In this document: piece after piece, positions 13,381 to 25,150 of the stretch
How the letters are laid out: every line of letters starts with the position of its first letter
How positions within the stretch are numbered: the stretch's first letter is position 1
Assembly (NCBI GenBank): GCA_051453625.1
Contig: JBOZIK010000001.1
Span: 63,919,401 to 63,983,400 of the forward strand
Direction of reading: 5' to 3'
Length of the DNA: 64,000 bases
Origin: Welwitschia mirabilis
Lineage: Eukaryota; Gnetophyta; Gnetopsida; Welwitschiales
Position numbers and translations under genes: made by a program
The notes under the pieces: model-generated
Told to the model about the DNA's origin: nothing
Seen by the model: only the letters and a program-made list of their open reading frames with translations
Databases searched by the model: none

Positions 13381-14149
13381 CTGTTAAAGCTAGTTCTATT
13401 TTTTATTAGGAATGGGTTGTTTAATATTCCAAATTACTATAACTATTAATATAAAAGAGGTTGTTTGTTTAACCATATGTCCCCTCTTATAATAAAGAAG
13501 TTTATTAATGAACTTTATAAGAACAAATCTCAAACTCCTCTTGCTTAAGGATTGTTTTTGGTTAAAATACCTCATTTGGCAATAAAAATTCTACAATATC
13601 GAAAACTCATAATATTCAATCCCCTTCATCTAGAAAATGAAAAGAAGTTAATGTTTTTTTCCTTATTTAGGAATCCTCTAGTTTCACAAAATTTACACAC
13701 TCGTATTTTAAATGATGCTCTAAAAAATAATAATAATAAATTAATTGTGGAAGATTTTAAACTAATGAAATCACATAAACAATCCAATCCTAACAAGCCT
13801 TTAAAGAAAACTAAGTTTTCTTAATGTAAGAATTTCTTGGATTAGAAAAGCCTCAAAGAAAAACATTCAATCCTTTAACTAGTTTTATGTTTTAGGGAAT
13901 AAACTATGAGAATCATGTTGAACACAATTACAGTACGATGATTGATTTATCTAATAAGATAAAGGCCTCATCTTTCATGTGTCCACTATTATATGTTCTT
14001 AACATGTTGAAAGACTTATAGATAACTTTAAGAAAAGAAGAGCTAGCAATTTCATTTAACAACATTCACTATCTTCTAGTTTTATATTATTATCAGAGTT
14101 TAAAATCTCTAAAGAACAAATTACTTTTATTATAAGGTTTCTTAATGTT

Positions 14150-14480
14150 ACTATTATTAAAAGTATTACATGGGTATAGGTGGTTCTACTATTATTCTTC
14201 ATCATATTGGAATTCTAAAGTATTTCAAACTAGTCATGATTCTAAAAATAGATGTAGGTAGGTTCTACTTTATTTCCTTCATAGATTTTTTACAATCTAC
14301 TCCCTTTATGTTTTAAATAAAGCTTATAAGAGAGATACCTTATTATTATAGTTAGCTTATTCTATTTTAAATGTCTCTTAAATTTTTTTTGGAGATTTTA
14401 TATAAGGGATAATTCATTTGAAAAGATTGAAGTTTTCCTTTTTAAAGATGGATTCTTCTTAAAAAGTTCTTAATCTACCC
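14150..14480 (+). pseudogene. L1-type endonuclease fragment
   Basis: The reading passes through MGIGGSTIILHHIGILKYF, matching the GKGGVAILI-type block of L1 endonucleases. After a frame change it reads IYSLYVLNKAYKRDTLL and then IFFGDFI, corresponding to the family's VYAPN and GGDFN motifs. The Asn of GGDFN is lost here. The endonuclease nicks target DNA before reverse transcription; this copy is broken by stops. Confidence 0.65.
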
Positions 14481-15299
14481 TCATAAAGTAGTTTTATCTT
14501 ATTAATTATCTTCAAAAATGTTGTCCTTCTCCTGAAAGAGTTTTTAATACTTGATCAAATTTTCAATTAGGATGTGATCTTATTTTTCAATTATAGATTT
14601 TATTTTTCTCTTGCCTCTTTCTAAAATTATAATTCTTTTTTGAATGCTTATTGTTAGGTTATTATGTCATTTATTTATATGTTAACTTTAGGCATTTAAC
14701 TAAGAGAAATCATCTTCTCTATTTAGATTACATGGAAATGCATATAATTTTGAATAAAGAAAAACTATTTTACATATTTTATAAAATATGCAACTCTATG
14801 TAAATGGCAATATTAGATGGATTACATGATGACTCTCTACTACATGTCATATCTAAAATTATTCTACACAAGTTGATAAATAAATGAATGATAAAACAAG
14901 AGAAGTATTTTTAAATATTAAAAAACATATATCAGTGGTTTCTTCTACTATAAAATAAGATCAACTTAATCATCAACTCCATATGTAATTTTTATAAATA
15001 AAAAGTTATTTAAATTCCTTAGAAATCTATTTCACTAAAAGTATTACAATTGAGATCAGAATTTCCTAGGTTAACACTCAAGATTCCAATTGTAAAATAT
15101 TCTTTAAATTTCATAAGAGAGGTTCTACTTTTCTTAGTTAGACAAAATTAAATTTAATCTTAGTTTACACTCTAATATCTAAGCCATTCTGAATTGTTTG
15201 GTTAGGTATTTTTAGTAAAGTCTTCAAATTAGAACATTTTCATTAGCATCTATTTGGCCAAAATAATAACTTCATTTACTAAAAATTCTTAAAAGTTCA

Positions 15300-16000
15300 T
15301 CATCAAATTTTGGATAAAAATATTATAGAGGATGAGCTAAAAGTGGCTTTCTTTGATGTGGCTAATGGTAAGGTCCTAAGAATGTATTGCTTTTTTTAAG
15401 ATACTTTTATAAAAATTATTAAGATATTATTAGGAAGGACTATTTTAGGATAGTTTAGGAAGCCTTACCTAAAGGTAGCTTAGGTCCAATGCTTAATTAA
15501 GGTATCATTCGTCTTGTCAAAATCAAGTGATTTTCATTTCATTTTGAACGGAAGATCAATTATTTTACTTAATGTCCTTTATAAAATTTTAGTTAAATGT
15601 TTAGCTAATAGGTTGAAGACTAGCCCATTTTATACTATTTGTATTGATAATAGTAAATCTTTTGAAAGGTATATATATTCTTAATAATATTGTATCTACT
15701 TAGAAAGGTTTAACATGGGAAAATGATACTAAACAACATATTCCATTTCTTAAACTTGATTATATAAAAACTTATAAAAAATTGTATGAAATGTTATCTC
15801 AACTTCCATGGAAAAACTAGGATTTAAAAAGGCTTTTCATTCATATGATAAATTACCTTTTTATTGAAAAGTTATGTCATGATTCCATGAGATTAGGCAA
15901 CAATAATAGGAAATGATTTTTCAAAGTTGCAAGATGGATTTATTTCTTACCTAAGAAAGAATGAGGTTTGAGATTCTTTAACTACTTTCTACAAGACATA
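15300..16000 (+). pseudogene. LINE reverse transcriptase fragment
   Basis: GRSIILLNVLYKILVKC with LANRLKT (about 15,548-15,625) matches the RRPI(T/S)LLNV block of L1 RT. It is followed by a degraded KGIYILNNIV block and by IPFLKLDYIKTYKKL near 15,745-15,790, equivalent to the FLKLDFxKAYDRV block. The catalytic-block Asp in KLD is visible. At least two frame changes and several stops separate the blocks. Confidence 0.75.
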
Positions 16001-16942
16001 TTTCTTTTTGATAAGTAATTATCTAATGATTTTGACTCAATAAGATGATGTTATGACTTAGTTTTAAAACAATTAAGTTCTTCTTATCTAAACAATAGAT
16101 CAAGTTGGAAAGGTATTCATCCTATTTACTAGTTTATGTCATTAATATATATTAACATTTAAGGATCTCTTATCTTAGAAAGAGTTTCAATTGTATGGAA
16201 CATTATTTATACAAGGATTATTTGAAATACTCTTTCTATTCCTTCTTTTATGTTTCAGTATGTAATTCCATATTGGTTGCCATTAAATAACACTTGAATT
16301 GCTTCTTCAAGATATTAATTATTAGCTTGCTAGTTTTATATGGGTGTGGTTTCTCTTTTATGTTTTTATTTTAATAATAAGTGAAATTCATGGAAAATTC
16401 TTCAACAACTCTATGATTACTCAACTATTTCCAACTAAAAAAATTATAGACTTTATTTCTAATGTTTTTAATGAACTTCATGTTAAAATTGGTTATGTGT
16501 TACTTATAAACTCAATATACTGGAAAGATAATCATCCATTTATCCTTATAAAGTTAGGTAAAAACAACTTATTATATGTTTTTAAAAGACTTATTCATTA
16601 AGAATCATTATGATAAATTTTGAAATTTCTTAGATTGAAAATTTAATGAATATTAAGAGCTTTAAGTATCTAGAAATTACCTCCCTTATCAAAACAACAC
16701 TTTTTCTAGTATCTCCTTTATTAATGTCTATCTATTAATAGAATACTTTTTTATCTAAAATTTATACTTGCCACCTGCTCTTTCTACAATAATGAAGATA
16801 GTTTTTGACATTGCTTCATTGATTACTTGATGACTTAAAACACTTAAATATGGGTCCTTATAAACTTTAAAGGATGTCATCCAATATAGTAGCATATTCT
16901 TCTTCAAACTCTCACAAACCTTTTAAGGTACTACTTATTTCT

Positions 16943-18239
16943 TTGAAAGTACTTTACATCCTTCATGAAATTTGAAAAACTAATGTAAGCATACTTTGAA
17001 AAATAATAATAACACTAGTTTTCTAAACTTACGATTTAAGGCTTCTGTTTAACAAAGTATTACTTTTTTGGATTCATACTTAAATGCTAAAAATTCAGCC
17101 ACGGTTAACTATATCCTATAGATATTAGAAAAGTAGTTAGTTGGGCCTTACTTAGTTCCATATGTGCCTCCTTAGATATTATTTTTATCATAGCATGCTT
17201 GTTTTTGTTCAAAATTGTATTCTAGCTTTTAAACAACCTACAACTAGTTAATAGAGCCATGAATATGAGAGTGATTTTATATTAGTCAAGGATCATATAG
17301 TAAAGGATGCATAAATATCTTTTATTACTTTCAACAAGTTTATCTTTAGTTATATTACTCAAGGACCATATAGCAAAGGATGCATAAATATCTTTTATTG
17401 TTTTCAACAAGTTTATCTTTAGTTATTATAATGTATGATCTGTTCATAAGAAAGTTTTTGGTTGTACTATCTTCCTAGCCTTGTCATAGGCTTTTTAATC
17501 TTGTATGGACTATTTATTTTACATGTTTTCAAGGTTAATATNNNNNNNNNNNNNNNNNNNNNNNNNNNNNNNNNNNNNNNNNNNNNNNNNNNNNNNNNNN
17601 NNNNNNNNNNNNNNNNNNNNNNNNNNNNNNNNNNNNNNNNNGTTTTAAACTTTACATCCTTCATGTAATTTGAAAAAACTAATGTAATCGTACTTTGAAA
17701 AATAATAATAACACTAGGTTTCTAAACTTACGATTTAAGGCTTCTGTTTCACAAAGTATTATTTTCTAGATTCATACTTAAATGCTAAAAATTTAGCCAA
17801 GGTTAACTATATCCTATAGCTATTAGAAAAGTAGTTAGTTAGGCCTTACTTAGTTTCATATGTGCCTCCTTAGATATTATTTTTATCATAGCATGCTTGT
17901 TTTTGTTCAGAATTGTATTCCAGCTTTTGAACAACCTACAACTAGTTAACAGAGCCATGAATATGAGAGTGATTTTATAGTACTCTAGGATCATATAGCA
18001 AATGATGCATAAATATCTTTTATTACTTTCAACGAGTTTATCTTTAGTTATATTACTCAAGGACCATATAGCAAAGAATGCATATATATCTTTTATTACT
18101 TTCAACAAGTTTTTCTTTATTTATCATATTGTATGATCTATACATAAGAAAGTTTTTGATTGTACTATCTTCCTAGCCTTGTCATAGGTTTTTTACTCTT
18201 GTATGAACTATTTATTTTACATGTTTTCAAGGTTAATAT
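16943..18239 (+). repeat. About 600-bp direct duplication abutting a 100-N gap
   Basis: Bases 16,943-17,541 recur at 17,642-18,239 with scattered substitutions (roughly 5 percent by eye). The left copy stops at the last base before the gap (17,542-17,641, exactly 100 N) and the right copy starts at the first base after it. Both end in ACATGTTTTCAAGGTTAATA. This is most likely an unmerged contig overlap. No coding was recognised in it. Confidence 0.85.
17288..17425 (+). repeat. 73-bp direct repeat pair
   Basis: The unit starting AAGGATCATATAG at 17,288 recurs as AAGGACCATATAG at 17,361. Both copies continue through GGATGCATAAATATCTTTTATT and CAACAAGTTTATCTTTAGTTA. The same two-unit arrangement is present in the second copy of the larger duplication near 17,987-18,125. 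Confidence 0.8.
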
Positions 18240-18637
18240 GAAATTACAATTTAATGTTTAGTACCTCACCCTTAAAATATTATCATTTTAGTAAAACTAT
18301 TAAAATCATTAAAGGTATCAGATTCATAACCCTTTTTCAATCCTTTTTCATAAGTGATGAACTTCAAGATCTTAGGTTTGAGTCCTATAGTCTCTCTCTT
18401 AATTTGTATTTCTGTTCATCTATTCAAAATTTACCTAATATAAACTTCAACATCTCTTAAAATAATAAAAAATTATATAAAACCTAAGTATTTAATTATT
18501 AGCTACAAGGCTAATAATGGTATCCATAGATTTCATATAACCATCCATAAATTTTAGTGTGTGAATCATAGTAATAACCAATGAAGTTTCATACAAATTA
18601 ACTTATTATAAAATAGTTCCTAATAATCAAAGATATG

Positions 18638-19450
18638 AGCTTAGATATATATTTCATATACATCTAAGATTTGGCTGATAGATATTACTTTCTATTGCCT
18701 TTCAAATTAGGGTATAAGCATTAACCTAACTACATTTTGCCTACACATTAGTGTTGAATTTAACCATAATCAAAGTTGAAATTTTCCTTTAGTCAATGTT
18801 GACTTTGAATGTTTAGTTCATGTTAACTATTCATCAAAAGTTAATACCTCCATCTTGGTTAAAAACAATTTATATTATCTATCAGACAAGGGTATAAACA
18901 TTATTCTAAACACATTTCACTACATGTTGGTGTTGACTCTATCCACAATCAAAGTTAACTTTACCTTTACTCAACATTGACTTTGATCATATGATTAATG
19001 TTGATCATTCATCAAAAGTAAATGTCCCCTTGTTGGCCAAACTTTATAGAGAAATTTTAGTTGATAGTAGGAAAATTTTGGTTGAGAAGGAGGCATTGAC
19101 TTTTGATGAATAGCTAACATTGATCATATGATAAAAGTTAACATTAATTAAAAACAAAATTAATTTTGATGATGAATAAAGTAAATACCAATATGTAGGT
19201 GAAATGTATTTAGGTTAATGCTTGTACCCTTGTCTAAGATATAACNNNNNNNNNNNNNNNNNNNNNNNNNNNNNNNNNNNNNNNNNNNNNNNNNNNNNNN
19301 NNNNNNNNNNNNNNNNNNNNNNNNNNNNNNNNNNNNNNNNNNNNNNNNNNNNNNNNNNNNNNNNNNNNNNNNNNNNNNNNNNNNNNAATGTAATAGAAAT
19401 TAATATCTTTTAGCCAACTATTAGATGTATATGAAATATATATCTAAGCT
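18638..19450. repeat. Foldback element with long inverted arms
   Basis: The left outer arm from 18,638 (AGCTTAGATATATATTTCAT...) is matched by the reverse complement of 19,387-19,450. Further in, 18,711-18,851 matches the reverse complement of 19,089-19,245 through GGTAyAAGCATTAACCTAA and ATTCATCAAAAGTyAATrCCTCC. The left arm carries a second, diverged copy of that inner block at about 18,882-19,029 in the same orientation. A 141-N gap (19,246-19,386) interrupts the right arm. The structure suits a foldback or hairpin-type non-autonomous transposon. No coding, and no clear target-site duplication was found. Confidence 0.75.
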
Positions 19451-20060
19451 AGTGGTGATTGTCACTTATTAGTTATAAATGCATTAATTATTAATTCTCT
19501 TATGGAATCAATTTTATTAGTCATAGTTACTTTAATTAGAAAGACCTTTATGGGAATGGCTTAATCATTATTTGTAATTATTACTATTAAACATGCTATT
19601 TAAAGACATAAACTTAATGTAGAAAATAATTGATAATAATTTAAGTATCTAATAATACTTCTTTTCTATTTTTAAATGTAAAAATACATAAATAAGAAAA
19701 ATATAATAATGTAGAAAAGGATAATAATAAAGTTTATAGAGAGATCAAGTATCACTTTATTACAATAAAGATAATAAAGAATAATATAGGCATTTANNNN
19801 NNNNNNNNNNNNNNNNNNNNNNNNNNNNNNNNNNNNNNNNNNNNNNNNNNNNNNNNNNNNNNNNNNNNNNNNNNNNNNNNNNNNNNNNNNNNNNNNAGAA
19901 TAATATAGGCATTTAATTATTACAACAAAGGTAATAAAGAGTAATATAGACATGTAGCATAGATAACTTAGTAATATTTAATTACAAAAAAATAAGTACT
20001 AATTCATTTTGTATCACTCAATATAAATGTACATCATCGATGAATTAGCAAGTTATTATC
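19451..20060. other. AT-rich spacer with a 100-N gap
   Basis: No gene was recognised. The gap at 19,797-19,896 (100 N) is flanked by the same 19 bases, AGAATAATATAGGCATTTA, at 19,778-19,796 and 19,897-19,915. This is a short exact overlap of the two contig ends. Confidence 0.6.
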
Positions 20061-20129
20061 AAAATGATGTATTCTAGACTTTTGGGCTTGCTAAACATTT
20101 CTCTTCCTTAATCTACTTCTCTAAGTTAG

Positions 20130-21252
20130 AACCTTTGACTAATTTTTTGTATCTTTTTTTAGAGAAGAAATGTAATATCTTTAATGGTTTTATGGACTTC
20201 ATTTAAAAAAGGACCCTGCAATTTAATCTTAGCATTTCCTTAGGACCAATGTCTATACATGATTGACTGAGGGTTATCCCTAAAACTTATGAATTGTTAA
20301 TTCCTAAGCAAGTTTGAGAAGTAGTTGTTTTGCTTGATCTCTAAAGAACTAGATGTTGGGAACTATTCACTATTTGATTCATCAAAGGAACTCTAGTGTA
20401 GGTGTTAAAGTTAATCATGACATAGGTTAGAAGTTTAAATGAATTCTTTTGTGGATAATAAAATATTAATTTAACAACATTTATAGACTTATTTGCTAAT
20501 CTAGCTTTAGGCCATATGTTCATAGTCAAGATGGTCTTAGCTTCTTAATAAAGAAGAATCTCTTTTTCTAATTTACCATTAGTATCATTATATCTAATTA
20601 AATCTTATGTCTTATTTGCTAAACACTGTGCAATGGATGATTGATTTTGAAGCAAGTACTTTCTATTATGAGAGGAAGCCATATCATTCATGATGAGTAG
20701 ATAAAATGAATCTTGGAAACCATTCATTCCCTTAAACCTCATAATTAGAAATTCATAATTAGCATCTAAATCTCTACCATATCTTACTTTCATCAATACA
20801 TTTCTAAATCATTGTTGATTTGGATCGTAATCCTTTTATCTATAAAATGCATCTAATACAACTATATTAATTGATCTCCATAGTACCTTTATTTCTTCAC
20901 TACTACTATTATATGATGAACAATCCTTTACTAGAGGGAACTAAGAATCATCACCTATTAAAATGATAGATCTTCCATCAAAAATCATATGGTGGTAAGC
21001 TAGAAATAGCTCTTTAAGCATTTTGTCAATATTAAGTAACATCTTACCTTCTATAAAAGTCATCTCATCAAAACTGATGTACTTAACATTCTTTAGCCAT
21101 TCTTGAAGATGTAGAAATTGTCTTGATGAAGCAGTATTATAGTCACTGATCTTAATACCTAATGTTGAATGTATTGTTGTCCCCTTGATGTTGTACACAG
21201 AAAATCTAGTTGATGCAAGAACCATAATAATACCTTTATTATTTGGAAACAT
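20130..21252 (-). pseudogene. Helitron PIF1-type helicase domain, broken
   Basis: An open minus frame of 103 codons (21,252-20,941) carries YNIKGTTIHSTL, YISFDEMTFI (Walker B, DEM) and DGRSIILIGD. It then meets a TAG where the family has the Gln of GDLxQLPPV. Downstream are VLWRSINIVVLD with DPNQQ (20,900-20,800), a block equivalent to MLTMNLWPKxGLxNG (TMNIWPKARLANKS, 20,530-20,470) and ITLSQSCIDIGPKE (about 20,280-20,230). Walker A is not recognisable; the sequence just upstream has lost its glycines. It is clearly the helicase half of a Helitron, and clearly dead. Confidence 0.85.
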
Positions 21253-21906
21253 CTTCTTGATTTTCTATGGCTACTATTTCATGGATTATTATGCGTAGAG
21301 ATTGGATCTCTTCTTGCTCAAATTCTTGTAGTACCAAATGAGATATAAATATGTTAAAGCATTTCCTTCATTTTAAACTAAAGCTAGATAGGCCATTAAT
21401 TTGATTTTTTTAATCTTAAACCAATAAATTATGTGATGTTTTATTACTTTAAACAAAGGAAATAATATATTTTACATAGTATTTTCTTTTATATTTTATA
21501 GACCAATTACATTAATTATCAAGATTACACAAGGCTAACATGTCATGTTTACTTCTTTGAAGAATGCCTTCATTTAGGAGATGTCTTGTTAATACTTGAT
21601 AATCATTTTTATAATGTTCCACATGTGATGGTTTCATATCTTCATGTGACCCTTCTCGATGGTTACACACTCAAAATCCTCATCATATGTAGGATTACAC
21701 TGCTCATACATGTGTGCGATAGACATCCATTTAGCCTATATTTCTTCATGTTTCCTTCCCAAATCATGTTTNNNNNNNNNNNNNNNNNNNNNNNNNNNNN
21801 NNNNNNNNNNNNNNNNNNNNNNNNNNNNNNNNNNNNNNAAACTTAGGAATAGTTGTAGTAATTGCATGTTCCTTTCTTGGATGCTAGACATCATCTCCTA
21901 TCTTCC

Positions 21907-22926
21907 TTGGATTGAATACATAATATTTTGCATAATTAAAAAATGACATGATCTTCTTGTGAAGTGGTCTATTTGGATACTAATCAACTAATGTGGTATA
22001 CACACGTTCTTCATTTATAACATGGATTTGTCTTAATTTATTATAGACCTCCTTAGATAAATCAAGCAATATAAATATTCCATTATTTTCAACAAAGGGA
22101 ATTCCCTATAACATGTGGCATGTTTTCATAGCTCTAATATCATGATCTGCTGTAGTACCTAGCATTAGCCTTTTATAAGATAAAATGGTAGGCTTACTAG
22201 AATCCCTTTCTTATGATATTTTCATTAATATATCGAAATATAATTTTGATTTGTTCTTATACTTTTAGGCATACTTTACAATAAATTATATAATAACAGA
22301 TTTATCGATCATAAATTGGAAGTCTATATTCACTTGTTATGTTTGTAGAATCATTCTATTATGAACNNNNNNNNNNNNNNNNNNNNNNNNNNNNNNNNNN
22401 NNNNNNNNNNNNNNNNNNNNNNNNNNNNNNNNNNNNNNNNNNNNNNNNNNNNNNNNNNNNNNNNNNTTGGATTGAATACATAATATTTTGCATAATTAAA
22501 CAATGACATGATCTTCTTTTGAAGTGGTCTATTTGGATACTAATCGACTAATGTGGTATACACACGTTCTTCATTTATAACATGGCTTTATCTTAATTTA
22601 TTATAGACCTCCTTAGATAAATCAAGCAATATAAATATTCCATTACTTTCAACCAAGGGAAGTCCCTGTAACATGTGGCATGTTTTCATAGCTCTAATAT
22701 CATGATCTGCTGTAGTATCTAGCATTAGCCTTTTGTAAGCTAAAATGGTAGGCTTACTAGAATCCCTTTCTTATGATATTTTCATTAATATATCGAAATA
22801 TAATTTTGATTTATTCTTATACTTTGAGGCATACTTTGCAATATATTATATAGTAATAGATTTATCGATCATAAATTAGAAGTCTATATTCACTTGTTAT
22901 GTTTGTAGAATCATTCTATTATGAAC
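21907..22926 (-). repeat. 460-bp direct duplication of Helitron Rep abutting a 100-N gap
   Basis: Bases 21,907-22,366 recur at 22,467-22,926 with a small number of substitutions, on either side of a gap of exactly 100 N (22,367-22,466). The copies begin TTGGATTGAATACATAATAT and end ATCATTCTATTATGAAC at the gap edges. This is probably an unmerged overlap, so the Helitron is likely about 560 bp shorter than shown. Confidence 0.85.
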
Positions 22927-24257
22927 ATTTAACCTACATCATTTCTCTTTGGCTTATACTTGTTTTCATTATTTTCATCTATATACAACTTAGAATCATA
23001 AGGTTATAACTTCCATGGAATGTTAGATCTACATGAATTANNNNNNNNNNNNNNNNNNNNNNNNNNNNNNNNTACAATTTTAAAAGAGTAGTAGTTTATG
23101 GATACTTGCACATTTGTCAACCTTTTTGACTTATCAAATATGCTTCTAGTTTACAAACTATATTTCTTTGAATAGTCTTTAATAAGGTTATAAAATATTG
23201 ATCTAGTTTTATATGTTTAAGTTCCTCCTTTTGCAATTAACATGGATGAAGATACATGTTTCTTCTTGGGGCCTATAAAAACAAAAATTATTATAATGTC
23301 TAAAACACAGTAATTAACTAAATATGTAATTAAGAAGATACAAATTTTACTTAGAGCATTAAGTTTGTCATACTCATTAAACCTATGATTCCATGCATGT
23401 GTGATGGAATTGAAAAGTCTCTTAGCATTTGCCACTTCTGTATCATTACTCTAATTAAGTCATTCCATGTTTGATGCCTCTTTTATCCATAGAAACCCAT
23501 GTATATGGATAGCCTCTATGTTGCCACTCAAATTGTGTCTAATAGTGTATAAGATTAAATTCCTTTATTAGAATTACCTATCTAAATCTTTTTAGGATGG
23601 TTATACATGTACTTAATGACAATGTATGAATTCCCAATGATGTTTTGCATTCATCATCTTCTAGCTTTAGATGGATGTTGTGGTTGTTCTCCTAGCATAA
23701 TATCATGTAGATCTAGCCATATAAATTTGTAGTGCTTAAAGTGAAGAATATTATATGAGTTTCAAGTCAGGTGACCATATCTAATAGTTCACATTTTCTT
23801 TTCTTCTAGTAGGAAGATGTGCCTCTTAGAGAGATTCTATCTCTCATCAAGTTGTTTATTATTTCGGTTGATGGACAATTATTCATTTGTTTATGTAACT
23901 CCTTTATTATGATAACGGCATCTGTTGTTTTCTTTTTGAAGAACATTGTTGTAGACCTAAGTAGCCTGTGTCTCATAATCATGTTGAACATATAATACCT
24001 AACATGAAAAATAATTTTTAACAAGTTTAAAATTTGTTCCATTAAATCCATTAACAAATTTACCAAATGAGAAAGCACTTATCTAAATCTTAGATGATAA
24101 TCAAATCTTCCATCTTTGTATCTTAAAAGATGCTTTGCAAACTCATGTGGCTTAACATCCTTAGCTTTTTGTACAAGAATATCACACTTACCTATAGGAA
24201 ATAATGATGAAGATGACATTGATAGAATACCTCTAGTGTTAAACTCATTGACTAGTG
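22467..24257 (-). pseudogene. Helitron Rep domain (HUH nuclease), broken
   Basis: From 24,257 leftwards the frame reads LVNEFNTRGIL, LFPIGKCDIL and KPHEFAKHLLRYKDGRF. After one stop it reads MRHRLLRSTTMFF, TEIINNLMRD and SLRGTSSY, all typical of the Helitron-like N-terminal region. GEQPQHPSKAR precedes the HUH region. The HUH motif is AIHIHGFLWIKEASN (HIHG at 23,496-23,507), but the preceding QHRG block is in another frame. The tyrosine motif YIAKYASK is at 22,829-22,846; in the duplicate copy at 22.27 kb its first Tyr reads Phe. CHMLQGLPL follows in the next block. Confidence 0.85.
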
Positions 24258-24957
24258 NNNNNNNNNNNNNNNNNNNNNNNNNNNNNNNNNNNNNNNNNNN
24301 NNNNNNNNNNNNNNNNNNNNNNNNNNNNNNNNNNNNNNNNNNNNNNNNNNNNNNNNNNNNNNNNNNNNNNNNNNNNNNNNNNNNNNNNNNNNNNNNNNNN
24401 NNNNNNNNNNNNNNNNNNNNNNNNNNNNNNNNNNNNNNNNNNNNNNNNNNNNNNNNNNNNNNNNNNNNNNNNNNNNNNNNNNNNNNNNNNNNNNNNNNNN
24501 NNNNNNNNNNNNNNNNNNNNNNNNNNNNNNNNNNNNNNNNNNNNNNNNNNNNNNNNNNNNNNNNNNNNNNNNNNNNNNNNNNNNNNNNNNNNNNNNNNNN
24601 NNNNNNNNNNNNNNNNNNNNNNNNNNNNNNNNNNNNNNNNNNNNNNNNNNNNNNNNNNNNNNNNNNNNNNNNNNNNNNNNNNNNNNNNNNNNNNNNNNNN
24701 NNNNNNNNNNNNNNNNNNNNNNNNNNNNNNNNNNNNNNNNNNNNNNNNNNNNNNNNNNNNNNNNNNNNNNNNNNNNNNNNNNNNNNNNNNNNNNNNNNNN
24801 NNNNNNNNNNNNNNNNNNNNNNNNNNNNNNNNNNNNNNNNNNNNNNNNNNNNNNNNNNNNNNNNNNNNNNNNNNNNNNNNNNNNNNNNNNNNNNNNNNNN
24901 NNNNNNNNNNNNNNNNNNNNNNNNNNNNNNNNNNNNNNNNNNNNNNNNNNNNNNNNG

Positions 24958-25150
24958 TTTTTTATAGCATCAAGTTCTCTTTCAAGTCAAGGACTTCATG
25001 TGATAACTAAGGATGTGTGCTAAATAATGCTGGACTCATCTGTTTCTAGAACCAAACCGCTAAAATGTAACTTGATTTTCCCTTCCTTTTTACTAAGAGT
25101 AATGTGTCGAAGCTTATGAAAGACATTAACATTTTCATCACCACCAATAT
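24958..25150. other. Short unique sequence after a 699-N gap
   Basis: Bases 24,258-24,956 are N. The following 190 bases have a minus-strand open stretch with KEGKIKLHFSGLVLE. It may be the N-terminal region of the Helitron protein, but I do not recognise it. Confidence 0.3.

Larger units (their letters stand above)
13380..16900 (+). mobile_element. Second decayed L1-like LINE, ORF2 remnant
   Basis: Endonuclease and reverse transcriptase remnants appear in the L1 order on the plus strand, about 1 kb apart. The endonuclease part lies at about 14,150-14,480 and the RT part at about 15,300-16,000. Stops and shifts are frequent throughout. It differs in sequence from the 2.0-6.7 kb LINE (for example LLNVLYKILVKCLANRLKT here against LLTTSYKIITKALTNRFKK there), so it is a different family, not a duplication. 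Termini were not found; the right limit is set where the 16.94-kb repeat begins. Confidence 0.7.
20060..24257 (-). mobile_element. Decayed autonomous Helitron (RepHel)
   Basis: Reading the minus strand from 24,257 down to about 20,060 gives the Helitron order: Helitron-like N-terminal domain, Rep HUH nuclease, two-tyrosine region, PIF1-type helicase. Helitrons move by rolling-circle replication, with Rep nicking DNA and the helicase unwinding it. The frame is broken by stops, shifts and three gaps (21,772-21,838; 22,367-22,466; 23,041-23,072). The start is probably hidden in the 699-N gap at 24,258-24,956. The 5' TC and 3' CTRR-plus-hairpin termini could not be identified with confidence. Confidence 0.85.

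Noticed and set aside
24116-25010. Long open frames of up to 283 codons
   Set aside because: They are made almost entirely of N bases in the 24,258-24,956 gap; the real coding there is the Helitron Rep on the other strand.
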